This document shows, piece by piece, positions 33,998 to 45,441 of a stretch of 64,000 nt of DNA (positions are counted from its first letter, which is position 1; each line of letters opens with the position of its first letter). The notes beneath the pieces are model-generated. The model was given only the letters and a program-made list of their open reading frames with translations. It had not been told where the DNA came from and made no database searches. The stretch lies in assembly GCA_007844125.1 (NCBI GenBank), contig CM017565.1:13926647-13990646 (forward strand). The letters are read 5' to 3'. The translations under genes and the position numbers were made by a program. Origin of the DNA: Sinonovacula constricta. Lineage: Eukaryota > Mollusca > Bivalvia > Cardiida > Solecurtidae.

Positions 33998-34105
33998 CCA
34001 CTGCTGACAAGGAGGGGATAATAGGTATGACCTTTGTCAGGGTCAAGGCCCCCACTGCTGACAAGGAGGGGATAATAGGTATGACCTTTGTCAGGGTCAA
34101 GGCCA
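33998..34105. repeat. Tandem duplication, 54 bp x 2
   Basis: CCACTGCTGACAAGGAGGGG and ATGACCTTTGTCAGGGTCAA occur at 33998 and 34052, identical in the core. Confidence 0.95.
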
Positions 34106-34329
34106 CATTTGAAGGTAAGTTTATTTAATCTTAGGTTTTGTGTCTTCTTCACATCTCTTTAAACTTTAGTCAAATGTTCCTCCCATTAAGATGATCTGCA
34201 GAACCCATATCACACCCATGCCACCACAAGGTCAAGGTCACATGGTCTCAGAGGTGGGGCAGGGGTGAGGTTATTTCTGGATGTTAACATTGCAATGAGT
34301 GAGGCCAAAACAAGAGTGAGTGAATTAAG
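34106..34329. other. Anonymous spacer with dispersed-repeat phrase
   Basis: Contains ACAAGGTCAAGGTCACATGG (about 34227), resembling cores of the mobile elements here. Confidence 0.4.
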
Positions 34330-34634
34330 CCATAATGCACTGGGACCTGCCGCAATAGCTTGATTGGTAAAGCGTCAGCTTGCGGATCGGGAGGTCCCGG
34401 GTTCAAACCCTGGATGGATCAAACCAAAGATTTGCAAGTTGGTAGTAGTGGCTTCCCTCCTAATGCTCAGGGCTCTGGGGACAGCATTACGTCAGACTCA
34501 TCATTGTCAGTACAATGGACCGACCGGGTTCAGTCCCTGGGTACCTCTCAAGTGCCCCTGTACTAAAATGATAGAAATGTTGCTGCACAGTATCGGCAAA
34601 AACGCCGGCAAATCCCATCCCTTCCCATAATGCA
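34330..34634 (+). mobile_element. Full-length tRNA-derived SINE with target-site duplication
   Basis: Flanked by an exact 10-bp duplication CCATAATGCA (34330-34339 and 34625-34634). The head has A box AGCTTGATTGGTAAAGCG and B box GGGTTCAAACCC, an RNA polymerase III internal promoter. The body continues with GGTAGTAGTGGCTTCCCTCC, GGTTCAGTCCCTGG and a CAAATCCCATCCC end. It is the complete relative of the truncated copy at 23697-23903. The 68- and 88-codon frames within are not genes. Confidence 0.92.
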
Positions 34635-35228
34635 TTGTCAATGAGGCCATATCCTGTAGACTGCCTTGTTTATAATTTCAAAATGTCACATTTGAGGAGA
34701 ACAGCCATTTATTTATGTAATTATCTTATTTAATGTCTTAATCAAAGGGACTGTGTAAAGGAAAGGTTGAGAAAGGCAGCTATAGAGGTAATCATTTCAT
34801 AACTGGTAACAAGCCTCATTCATCGCTCACTGTATAAAATTACTCCCCCTGGGTAGTTCATTGCTTGATAATAAGTTGCAGGAATGGAATAAAACAGTTC
34901 CCAACTATACTACCAGACAGATGTTACCATCATCATGCAAGGTTCTAATAATTACAGGATGTTGAGTTTGTTAAAATACCAAAGTATATCAGAGTAAATA
35001 CTTGGTTATTGCTTGAATCAGTTTCCAAGTTTTTTCACCAGTATTCTACTGTAATGTGTTTGCATTTCTTGCTGTTTTATACATTAATGCATGATATTTT
35101 ATGGATTCTTTCTACCACAAGCAAATGGATTCAATTATTTATTAATCTCTCTTTTCAGTTGTATAATACACTAAAATATAATTGCAGTGAAAGCAACAAA
35201 AACAGTTACAATAAAGATGGTTGAAACT
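34635..35228. other. Anonymous AT-rich sequence
   Basis: No feature recognised; a 71-codon frame (35009-35224) is AT-rich and unsupported. Confidence 0.45.
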
Positions 35229-35318
35229 GTTAACGCCAACACTAGATATTATACGCCAACACCAGATATTATACGCCAACACCAGATATTATACGCCAAC
35301 ACCAGATATTTCCTGCCG
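35229..35318. repeat. Minisatellite, 21-bp unit x 4
   Basis: ACGCCAACACCAGATATTAT repeated, the last copy grading into TTTCCTGCCGACACC. Confidence 0.95.
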
Positions 35319-35876
35319 ACACCACTGTATAAGTTACACTTTATTATGACATCACAATATCCATTCATACAGATAAGAATCTCATGACTTGCTAAGGAAG
35401 TACATGGCATCACTTAATGTTGTTTCTAAAGGAAGTGTATTCTAACTCAAACCAGAGGTGTAGAATGGAATTAACAGAAACATAGGAGATTGCACTAAGT
35501 TATTATTTCAGTAAATACCCTGAAATAAAAATATACATGTACCAGTACTGTATATTTTCTATGTTCAGTTTTTTATCAACATAACTTATTCTGAGGAGGG
35601 ACATAAAAAGCTACTAAAGTATGCTTGCTCATTGCTAAATACATATATCCAATAATACTGAATACACTTCAGTTATATTTAAAAAAAAAAAGCAATTTGT
35701 TCAAAAGGTACTTTAGTTTTAATGTACTTATGATGAGTTGCATTATGTTTTGATTGGAATTTCTGAAGTGCCTACTTACAAAAAAAACTGCTTGTTTCTT
35801 TTAATTATAATTAAATGTTTTATGTGATCTCAGTAAACATTGATTTGATGCAGATTTTATCAATATTAGCTAATGT
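35319..35876. other. Anonymous AT-rich sequence
   Basis: No feature recognised. Confidence 0.45.
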
Positions 35877-36075
35877 GCTCTTTCACAATATTGTATTTGT
35901 AATAAAGGGAGGCATATTTTTTTCACAATATTGTATTTGTAATAAAGGGAGGCATATTTCTTTCACAATATTGTTTTTGTAATAAAGGGAGGTGTATTTC
36001 TAACACTATATAGTATTTACAATATTAAAGGGAGGTGTATTTCTTTCAAAATATTATATTTGTAATAAAGGAAGG
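35877..36075. repeat. Minisatellite, about 39-41 bp, five copies
   Basis: The unit contains TTTCACAATATTGTATTTGT and AATAAAGGGAGGCATATTT; later copies drift to GGTGTATTT and an insertion near 36005. Confidence 0.92.
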
Positions 36076-36213
36076 TGTCTTGGTTCACCATAAAGTATTT
36101 TTCAGTTGGAGAGGTGTTTTGTTTTCAAACCTTAAAGATTGGAGGTTCAGTGAAATGTGTACAATTTTCTGCATTATGTGTTAAGGCAAGCTTGTTGGGT
36201 TTTCAATATAAGG

Positions 36214-36302
36214 TGTTTGTAGTTATGGGAGATATGTTTGTAGTTATGGGAGATGTGTTTGTAGTTATGGGAGATATGTTTGTAGTTATGGGAGATGTGT
36301 TG
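36214..36302. repeat. Minisatellite, 21-bp unit x 4
   Basis: GTTTGTAGTTATGGGAGATA repeated, ATAT and ATGT alternating in successive copies, i.e. a possible 42-bp dimer. Confidence 0.95.
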
Positions 36303-36612
36303 GATTTTCTAGTTGAGGCTGGTGTAACAGTTTCTATTATAAGGTATATGTAATTTAGGTTGTTTTTGTTTATTTTAAGTTATTGGTAGTTTAGGGAGGT
36401 GTATTGTTTGGGTTGTCACTATTTATTGTCACATCTCTAGCTGTATTGCTGTATCTTAGATAACATTATAGATGTCAGTAATCTAACAACTAGGTGTGAT
36501 TATTGTCTTTCTGCTGCCTAATAAAGGCCAAATAGTAAAATGGACTGAGTGATTTGGTGAACTAATTGGAACCAAGGCTGCCTGCAGCCTAATTCCAAAG
36601 CTCCTAATGCAA
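36303..36612. other. Anonymous sequence
   Basis: Contains drifting GGAGGTGTATT words related to the preceding arrays. No gene. Confidence 0.4.
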
Positions 36613-36816
36613 GAACAGATGGACACAAAGACCCCTGATGCAACAGTGGATGGATGCACAGTAACCTACAGACTGATGCAGAGGCCCCTGATGTAACAAT
36701 GGATGGATGCACAGTAACCTAGAGACTGATGCAGAGGCCCCTGATGTAACAATGGATGGATGCACAGTAACCTACAGACTGATGCAGAGGCCCCTGATGT
36801 AACAATGGATGGATCC
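36613..36816. repeat. Minisatellite, 53-bp unit, about 4 copies
   Basis: The unit contains GCAGAGGCCCCTGATGTAAC and AATGGATGGATGCACAGTAA; copies start near 36641, 36694, 36747 and 36800. The first copy is most diverged. Confidence 0.93.
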
Positions 36817-37221
36817 ATTGTAACGGTTTTGTCTCAAATCAGCTTTACATTCTGCTACTCTTGACATAATTTTTAACAGCACCAATCAATTTTATTTGAT
36901 AAAAGTCTCCAATGACCCAGAGTTGCAAGAAAGTAATGTTTCATACCGATCTTGTTTCACTCCAGAATTTTCCAGGACATGTCTTTAGGTTTTAGCGTCT
37001 GATAGCTTGAGCCTTTATTGGAAGACAATATACCATAGAGTTTCAATGCAAGTATTAAAGTAGCTTTTATACAAACCATTTTGTGGTTATTGAGTATTTT
37101 CAGAATTTGTTGATTTCTTCATTCTTCAAAAACTATACAATAAAGTATTGTTGAAAAAAATGAACAACATTTAAAACAGCAAGCCCTTGCTTGGTATATA
37201 GAATTAAAACTCATCATGGAC
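36817..37221. other. Anonymous AT-rich sequence
   Basis: No feature recognised. Confidence 0.45.
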
Positions 37222-37627
37222 AAATAATATGTTGTGATGCAGGGAGCATGTCTCTAAATGTCACACCTTGCCATAGACACATAATATAGGGATTGTCTCT
37301 TTTATTTTCTGCCTTGTGGACATTAAATATGTGGACAGTTTCCAAATTTTACATTTCAACTTAAACACAATGTATGGGGACGTTCTCCAAATTTTACATT
37401 TCGACTTGAAAATAATGTATGAAAACAGTCTCTAAATTTTATATCTCATGGACTCGTAATATAGGGACAGTCTCTAACTTGACATTTCCTCCTGGCCACA
37501 TAAACAGGAGACGGTCTTTCAGATTTACATTTCCTCACCGACAGGTATGAGGGATGGTCTCTATATTTAACATTACCTCATGGACACATAACAAGGAAGA
37601 TGGTATCTTTATTTTACATTTCCTCAT
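37222..37627. repeat. Diverged 55-60-bp tandem units flanking the next array
   Basis: Six or seven recognisable but strongly diverged copies of a phrase like GGACACATAATATAGGGACA followed by GTCTCTAAATTTTACATTTC. They appear to be the old edge from which both following arrays derive. Confidence 0.8.
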
Positions 37628-38221
37628 GGACACATACTATTAGGCTGGTCTCTAAATGTCACAACTCCAAATGTACACATACTATTAGGCTGGTCTCTAA
37701 ATGTCACACCTCCAAATGGACACATACTATTAGGCTGGTCTCTAAATGTCACAACTCCAAATGTACACATACTATTAGGCTGGTCTCTAAATGTCACAAC
37801 TCCAAATGTACACATACTATTAGGCTGGTCTCTAAATGTCACAACTCCAAATGTACACATACTATTAGGCTGGTCTCTAAATGTCACAACTCCAAATGTA
37901 CACATACTATTAGGCTGGTCTCTAAATGTCACAACTCCAAATGTACACATACTATTAGGCTGGTCTCTAAATGTCACACCTCCAAATGGACACATACTAT
38001 TAGGCTGGTCTCTAAATGTCACACCTCCAAATGGACACATACTATTAGGCTGGTCTCTGAATGTCACACCTCCAAATGGACACATACTATTAGGCTGGTC
38101 TCTAAATGTCACACCTCCAAATGGACACATACTATTAGGCTGGTCTCTAAAATTCACACCTCTACATGGACACATAATATGAAGTTGGTCTCTAAATTTC
38201 ACACCTCCAAATGGACACATA
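37628..38221. repeat. Minisatellite, 45-bp unit, about 13 copies
   Basis: The unit contains CACATACTATTAGGCTGGTC and TCTAAATGTCACAACTCCAA. Because 45 is a multiple of three, a 215-codon + frame and a 198-codon minus frame both stay open. The opposite-strand symmetry, uniformity at silent and non-silent sites alike, and absence of splice or promoter signals argue against coding. Confidence 0.97.
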
Positions 38222-38633
38222 ACGGTAATGTAAGGGACAGTCTCTAAATTTTAAGTATCTCAGTGGACATACCGTAATGGCCTCATAACGTAAGGGACAG
38301 TCTCCAAATGTTAAGTCTCCTTATGGACATACCGTACTGGCCACTTAATGTAAGGGACAGTTTCCAAATGTTAAGTCTCCTAATGGACATACCATAATGG
38401 CCACATAATGTAAGGGACAGATTCCAAATGTTAAGTCTCCTAATGGACATACCGTACTGACCACATAATGTAAGGGACAGTTTCCAAATGTTAAGTCTCC
38501 TAATGGACCTACCGTAATGGCCACATAATGTAAGGGACAGTCTCCAAATGTTAAGTCTCCTAATGGACATACTGTAATGGCCTCATAATGTAAGGGACAG
38601 TCTCCAAATTTTAATTCTCCCAATGGACATACA
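38222..38633. repeat. Minisatellite, 60-bp unit, about 7 copies
   Basis: The unit contains AATGTAAGGGACAGTCTCCA and AATGTTAAGTCTCCTAATGG, related to the 45-bp unit and its diverged flank. Frames on the minus strand are repeat artefacts. Confidence 0.95.
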
Positions 38634-39360
38634 GGTATATTATGCAGGTGGCTCTTCCTAAGCATGCTAAGTTTTTAATTAATGTTTACTATGGTTATTT
38701 GAAGTAATTCACTTTAAACTACTTAATCAATCAAGATATTTCTCCCAACATTAATCAGCAAACAGTATAGATCCTGATCAGATAGCTCCTAGTATGTAGC
38801 TTACTGATCTGTATTCACACTATTTGACTATGTCTGATTTGTTGGTGCTTACAAGGTGGCAGGCTAAGAGCTAACTCATATTAAACAGCAAGCAATCCAT
38901 CTCCTTAATTTATTTACAAGAAATAAAAGTCAAATTTGTCCTGAGAATAAAAGTTGGAAGTGAGATGATTGTTTCATTGTGGCATAGTTTCATAATTGCA
39001 TTGAATGTAATCAAAAAAGCTAGTATAATTAGTTTCTATGGTTACATATAAGGCCTGTTAGGCCAAATATATACAACACAAGGATTAACTTTATGGATAA
39101 CTTTATGATGATTTGCCAAACTAAATAAAAATCAGGAAACTCAGAGCATCAGAGTATGTAAATGATTGGTGGTGATTTTTTAACACTGCCAATGCATTTA
39201 GTATTCAGATTGGAGAATTCTTGTGAAGTTGCATTATCTTGTGTGAAACTAAGTTGCATTTCCCAGCCAGTTGTGTTGACTATCTCTCTTCTGAGTTGAA
39301 GCAATTTAAATGTGGGCAGCCTTAATCAAAGTTCTGATGAGGGTTTGTAAGGCTCTTTCA
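38634..39360. other. Anonymous sequence with a decayed dispersed repeat
   Basis: AGTATAGATCCTGATCAGAT (about 38765) and AAGAGCTAACT (38869) recur in the same order at 52206 and 52389, indicating an old interspersed family. Confidence 0.4.
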
Positions 39361-41788
39361 GTCAAAATGAAGCACACTGGAGAATTATGTCTTCTTGTAC
39401 TACAGTCAAAATGAAGCACACTGGAGAATTAAGTCTTCTTATACTACAGTCAAAATGAAGCACACTGGAGAATTAAGTCTTCTTGTACTACAGTCAAAAT
39501 GAAGCACACTGAAGAATTAAGTTTTCTTGTACTACAGTCAAAATGAAGCACACTGAAGAATTAAGTTTTCTTGTACTACAGTCAAAATGAAGCACACTGA
39601 AGAATTAAGTTTTCTTGTACTACAGTCAAAATGAAGCACACTGAAGAATTAAGTTTTCTTGTACTACAGTCAAAATGAAGCACACTGGAGAATTAAGTCT
39701 TCTTGTACTACAGTCAGAAGGAAGCACACTTGAGAATTAAGTTTTCTTGTACTACAGTCAAAATGAAGCACACTGGAGAATTAAATCTTTTTATACTACA
39801 GTCAAAATGAAGCACACTGGAGAATTAAGTCTTCTTGTACTACAGTCAAAATGAAGCACACTTGAGAATTAAGTTTTCTTGTACTACAGTCAAAATGAAG
39901 CACACTTGAGAATTAAGTTTTCTTGTACTACAGTCAAAATGAAGCACACTGGAGAATTAAGTCTTCTTATACTACAGTCAAAATGAAGCACACTGGAGAA
40001 TTAAGTTTTCTTGTACTACAGTCAAAATGAAGCACACTGGAGAATTAAGTTTTCTTGTACTACAGTCAAAATGAAGCACACTGAAGAATTAAGTTTTCTT
40101 GTACTACAGTCAAAATGAAGCACACTGGAGAATTAAGTCTTCTTGTACTACAGTCAAAATGAAGCACACTGGAGAATTAAGTTTTCTTGTACTACAGTCA
40201 AAATGAAGCACACTGGAGAATTAAGTCTTCTTATACTACAGTCAAAATGAAGCACACTGGAGAATTAAGTCTTCTTGTACTACAGTCAAAATGAAGCACA
40301 CTGGAGAAATAAGTCTTCTTGTACTACAGTCAAAATGAAGCACACTGAAGAATTAAGTTTTCTTGTACTACAGTCAAAATGAAGCACACTGGAGAATTAA
40401 GTTTTCTTGTACTACAGTCAAAATGAAGCACACTGAAGAATTATGTCTTCTTGTACTACAGTCAAAATGAAGCACACTGGAGAATTAAGTCTTCTTGTAC
40501 TACAGTCAAAATGAAGCACACTGGAGAATTAAGTGTTCTTGTACTACAGTCAAAATGAAGCACACTGGAGAATTAAGTTTTCTTGTACTACAGTCAAAAT
40601 GAAGCACACTGAAGAATTAAGTTTTCTTGTACTACAGTCAAAATGAAGCACACTGAAGAATTAAGTTTTCTTGTACTACAGTCAAAATGAAGCACACTGG
40701 AGAATTAAGTCTTCTTGTACTACAGTCAGAAGGAAGCACACTTGAGAATTAAGTTTTCTTGTACTACAGTCAAAATGAAGCACACTGGAGAATTAAGTCT
40801 TCTTATACTACAGTCAAAATGAAGCCCACTGGAGAATTAAGTCTTCTTGTACTACAGTCAGAAGGAAGCACATTGGAGAATTAAGTCTTTTTGATCTACA
40901 GTCAAAATGAAGCCCACTGGAGAATTAAGTCTTCTTGTACTACAGTCAAAATGAAGCACATTTGAGAATTAAGTCTTCTTGTAATACAGTCAGAAGGAAG
41001 CACATTGGAGAATAAAGTCTTTTTGTACTACAGTCAAAATGAAACACACTGGAGAATTAAGTCTTCTTGTACTACAGTCAAAATGAAGCACACTGAAGAA
41101 TTATGTCTTCTTGTACTACAGTCAAAATGAAGCACACTGGAGAATTAAGTTTTCTTGTACTACAGTCAAAATGAAGCACACTGGAGAATTAAGTGTTCTT
41201 GTACTACAGTCAAAATGAAGCACACTGGAGAATTAAGTTTTCTTGTACTACAGTCAAAATGAAGCACACTGAAGAATTAAGTTTTCTTGTACTACAGTCA
41301 AAATGAAGCACACTGAAGAATTAAGTTTTCTTGTACTACAGTCAAAATGAAGCACACTGGAGAATTAAGTCTTCTTGTACTACAGTCAGAAGGAAGCACA
41401 CTTGAGAATTAAGTTTTCTTGTACTACAGTCAAAATGAAGCACACTGGAGAATTAAGTCTTCTTATACTACAGTCAAAATGAAGCCCACTGGAGAATTAA
41501 GTCTTCTTGTACTACAGTCAGAAGGAAGCACATTGGAGAATTAAGTCTTTTTGATCTACAGTCAAAATGAAGCCCACTGGAGAATTAAGTCTTCTTGTAC
41601 TACAGTCAAAATGAAGCACATTTGAGAATTAAGTCTTCTTGTAATACAGTCAGAAGGAAGCACATTGGAGAATAAAGTCTTTTTGTACTACAGTCAAAAT
41701 GAAACACACTGGAGAATTAAGTCTTCTTGTACTACAGTCAAAATGAAACACACTGGAGAATTAAGTCTTTTTGTACTACAGTCAAAAT
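39361..41788. repeat. Large minisatellite, 44-bp unit, about 55 copies
   Basis: The unit contains GTCAAAATGAAGCACACTGG and AGAATTAAGTCTTCTTGTAC, then TACA. The block at about 40434-41087 is repeated at 41094-41747 with a single mismatch that I can find. Both include rare variants (AGTGTTCTT, GTCAGAAGGAAG, AGCCCACTGG, TTTTTGATCTACAG) in identical order. This is a 15-unit higher-order duplication of 660 bp. Confidence 0.98.
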
Positions 41789-41941
41789 GCAGGAGGTCCT
41801 TTTATTTGGTTTACTGTTTATGTTTTGCTTGTAAGGTAACCTTTTTAATGTATGTTGACTTTTTTACTTACATATTTGATATTCAGATTAACAAACTTCA
41901 ACATGCATGCTTATATTCTGGTTTAAATAACACACCTTTTT
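41789..41941. other. Spacer
   Basis: Ends in the T run into which the next element is inserted. Confidence 0.4.
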
Positions 41942-43122
41942 AGCTCACCTGAGCACAACATGCTCAAGTGGAGCTTTTGTGATACCGCGTCGTCCGTCGT
42001 CAACATTAAGCTTGTGAACACACCACAGACCACAGTTTGGACAAAATGTTTGCCTGCATGAAATTTTGGAAGAGTTCTGAACTGGGTCACGTGGGGTCAA
42101 AAAATAGGTTAAATCTTAGAAAAAAGCTTGTGAACACACTAGAGGCCCCATTTATGGCCCAATCTTCACCAAACTTGATCAGAATGTTTGCCAGCATGAA
42201 ATCTTGGATCATTTCATAACTTGGTCATGTAGGGTCTCTAAGTAGGTCACTAGGTCAAATCTTAGAAAAACTTTGTGAACACACTAGAGGCTACATTCAT
42301 AGCACAATCTTCACAAAACTTAGTCAAAATGTCTGCATTAAATCTTGGATGAATTTATTATTGGGTCGTGTGGGGTCATAAAGTAAGTCACTAGGTCAAA
42401 TCTTAGCAAAAGCTTGTGAACACACTAGAGGCCCCAATTATGGCCCAATCTTCACCAAACTTGAATGTTTGCCTGCTTGGAATCTTAAATGAGTTCATAG
42501 CTGGGTAATGTTGGGTCAATAAGTAGGTCACTAGGCCAAATCTTAGAAAAAGCTTATGAACACACTAGAGACCACATTTATAGCCCAATCTTCACCAAAC
42601 TTGGTCAGAATGTTTGTCTGCATAAAATCTTAAATGAGTTCCTTATTGGGTCATGTGGGGTCAAAAAAAGAGGTCACTAGGTCAAAACTTAGAAAAAGCA
42701 TGTGAACACACTAGAGACCACATTCAAAGCCCAATCTTCACCAAACTTGATCAGATTGTTTGTCTGCATGAAATCTTGGATAAGTATATTATTGGATCCT
42801 GTGAGGTCAAAAGTAGGTCACATTTAAGAAAACCTTGTGAAAACACTTAGAGGCCACATTGATGGCCCAATCTTCACCAAATTTGGTCAGAATGCTTGCC
42901 TATATGAAATCTTACATATGTTTTAAAATGGGTCATGTGGATTCAGTAAGTTACTTGGTAAAAGTCTAGAAAATGTTATCAACCTAGTGGCCAGACTAAT
43001 GGTCCAATCTTCCCCAAAGATTTCTAAAGTAAATAACCCTTAATTACATGATGCCAGACTTGAGCCTACTAAAAGCCTATGTCATCAGGTGAGCGATTAA
43101 GGGCCATCATGGCCCTCTTGTT
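41942..43122 (+). mobile_element. Hairpin-ended element with degenerate tandem core (E2)
   Basis: The 5' hairpin is AGCTCACCTGAGCA..TGCTCAAGTGGAGCT (41942-41975), followed by TTTGTGATACCGCGTCGTCC. The core has seven or eight diverged units of about 140 bp with GTGAACACACTAGAGGCC, CCCAATCTTCACCAAACTTG and GGTCACTAGGTCAAATCTTA. Near the 3' end TCAGGTGAGC (43085-43094) is the exact inverse of the 5' GCTCACCTGA, then the 15-bp hairpin GGGCCATCATGGCCC (43101-43115) and TCTTGTT. No protein is encoded; the 60-65-codon frames are core read-through. Confidence 0.8.
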
Positions 43123-43330
43123 AAATACTTTAATGGATTTAGCCTTTATTTATATGAAAAAGAAAGAAGTCATAGTGTGTTGTATGACACCACCTAATAG
43201 AAAAAGTGATAAAGTTAAAGTATTTAAAATAAAAATAGACCTATATACTATTTTGGGTACCTTGGATCTTATCTGAGAAAGGAGATAACTTTCAAATCAC
43301 CATTGTTCTGCATGGTATCTGAATGTCTGA
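43123..43330. other. Spacer
   Basis: No feature recognised. Confidence 0.4.
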
Positions 43331-43612
43331 ATAAGACCATTACAACATGGCATATCAAAATAAGACCATTACATCATGGCATATCAAAATAAGACCATTA
43401 CATCATGGCATATCAAAATAAGACCATTACAACATGGCATATCAAAATAAGACCATTACAACATGGCATATCAAAATAAGACCATTACAACATGGCATAT
43501 CAAAATAAGACCATTACAACATGGCATATCAAAATAAGACCATAACAACATGGCATATCAAAATAAGACCATTACAACATGGCATATCAAAATAAGACCA
43601 TTACAACATGGC
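43331..43612. repeat. Minisatellite, 29-bp unit, about 9.7 copies
   Basis: The unit is ATAAGACCATTACAACATGG plus CATATCAAA; copies are almost identical. Confidence 0.97.
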
Positions 43613-44376
43613 AAAGAGCTTAATTGTGCCGATTACACTACTTAGTTAAGGTTTCTATTGTTCAACTACCTAACATCCTTGTATGCAAAATAAAAAAAAT
43701 GCCTCTATTTTTGTCCAGGAATAAAATGTGTTTGTCATATATATAGAATTCTGAATTCCATTTAATAAGAAAAAGCAAAAGTAGGAAATGAAATACTGGA
43801 AATAAATTCTGAAGTCAAGGTTGTCTGGTCATTGAAGAAGTGATGCTTAGCACCATCAGTTCTGTACCGTCATATGAACCTGATACCTAATTTGTGTTGG
43901 AGACTGATGGAATGCATTTTGTTTATGAGGACAAAAGTGTAGCAGGAAATCACAGATGAGACCTTTCTCAGAGAAAAGAATCTAGTATTCCACATTAAAC
44001 AATATAGCTTGCAGCAATAAGAATAGCAATTATAAAAGGTAGCATGAGGCATAAATAGGAATGCACACTTAGGAGATGTATTGTTTAACAGAAACTGAGT
44101 ATGCCAACATTACCAATGCAGCTGGCAATTACAGATGTAGCTGACTACAAGGAATTTGATCAATGTAGCAAAGTCTAGGTCCCAGAGGATTTACAATTTG
44201 TTACTTTTATATTTATGTAATGAATCAGCAGTTTAAGAGATTTTTTAGTTTTCAGATAAGTCCTTGTTTAAAGCACATGCTCTTTGCAGCACCCTGGATG
44301 TCTCACATCTGTGTTCTTGTCTCTTGTATCTCATCTTACACTCTTTGTCTGATAACATTAACTGATTTGTCTTTAG
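43613..44376. other. Anonymous AT-rich sequence
   Basis: No feature except the acceptor ACTGATTTGTCTTTAG at its end. Confidence 0.4.
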
Positions 44377-44433
44377 GCTAAATGTGAAGATCCAAATCAG
44401 CCATCTTCTGCAGCTCAACAAGATCTGCACTAG
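44377..44433 (+). CDS. Candidate terminal exon (18 codons), unknown product
   Basis: After a good pyrimidine-rich acceptor the phase-0 frame reads AKCEDPNQPSSAAQQDLH and stops at TAG (44431-44433). The polar, low-complexity tail is typical of a C-terminus but is too short for assignment. Minus-strand frames overlap it. Confidence 0.2.
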   Translation, partial: AKCEDPNQPSSAAQQDLH

Positions 44434-45254
44434 TTGCTGCTGATTGTACTCTGTTATATGTTTCTAGTAATATGTCTAGATACCCTTGCATGTAGTTTGT
44501 CAGCAAATTATTAATAATTTTGTATCGGTTATTAACTTTATGTAACATTATACAGCTAAAGCAGATAATCATGTTAATTAATTGCATTTTTAGGGTGTTT
44601 CACTTGGTCTGCCAGACATGATCCTGGAATTGTTAGACAGGCTTTTTGCTGTAAGAAGAATCTACTGGAATCACAATACCAAGTCAGCAGTTCTTGTCAC
44701 ATATTATTCAAATGCCTATTTTTTAGTTGTTTTCTTGTGATATATATGTTTGGCTGAAATGTTTCCTAATGACTTCCACTGTCAGTGGTTGTCTCATTAA
44801 AATTGTATGTTTAATCTAGCTGAGCTGCTAATGGGAGGCTTGTAAACTGAGGGGTCATTAATACTGGCAATAAATGGTCTATAAATGTAACTTATGTCTG
44901 GCACTCAGTTTATCAGTTTAATGTCAGTTAGGTCAGGTTTATTATCATAAATGTAGACTTTTTTCCATTTAAAAAACATACCAAATATAATACTGCAATA
45001 ACAGTTTAAATCTGTGAGAAAAAAAAGCCTGCTAAAATTTGCTCAAAAAATTATTTGGACAGGGGTTTGTTCTTTAAGGGATTGGGTTTTGGGGTCTGGT
45101 TATATGGTTCCTGTGACAATGGGAGAAAGGTCATATCTGTACAATTAATGGATTCTCCCTTTTTTAAAATGATTATCTAAAAACATGGATTTTGTCAGGC
45201 TTTTTTATTGACTTGTGATCTTTACATAGCATTAGTTAAAGGTCATGCTTTAGA
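44434..45254. other. Anonymous AT-rich sequence
   Basis: No gene or repeat recognised. Confidence 0.45.
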
Positions 45255-45441
45255 ACATCATCAGTTAGGTCTGTGAATTTGGACAAGCTTCAGAATTAAG
45301 GACATCATCAGTTATTTCTGTGAATTTGGACAAGCTTCAGAATTAAGGACATCATCAGTTAGGTCTGTGAATTTGGACAAGCTTCAGAATTAAGGACATC
45401 ATCAGTTAGGTCTGTGAATTTGGACAAGCTTCAGAATTAAG
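45255..45441. repeat. Minisatellite, 47-bp unit, four copies
   Basis: The unit contains ACATCATCAGTTAGGTCTGT and GGACAAGCTTCAGAATTAAG; one copy has TTATTTCTG in place of TTAGGTCTG. Confidence 0.95.

Noticed and set aside
34340..34420. Functional tRNA gene
   Set aside because: A and B boxes are present but they head a SINE body with target duplications; no proper acceptor stem closes.
37600..38247. 215-codon + frame and 198-codon minus frame as a repeat protein
   Set aside because: The unit is 45 bp, so frames stay open on both strands by arithmetic; no splice, promoter or codon-position bias supports coding.
41665..41943. 92-codon frame spanning the end of the 44-bp array
   Set aside because: The first part is array sequence and the rest T-rich flank; no coding evidence.
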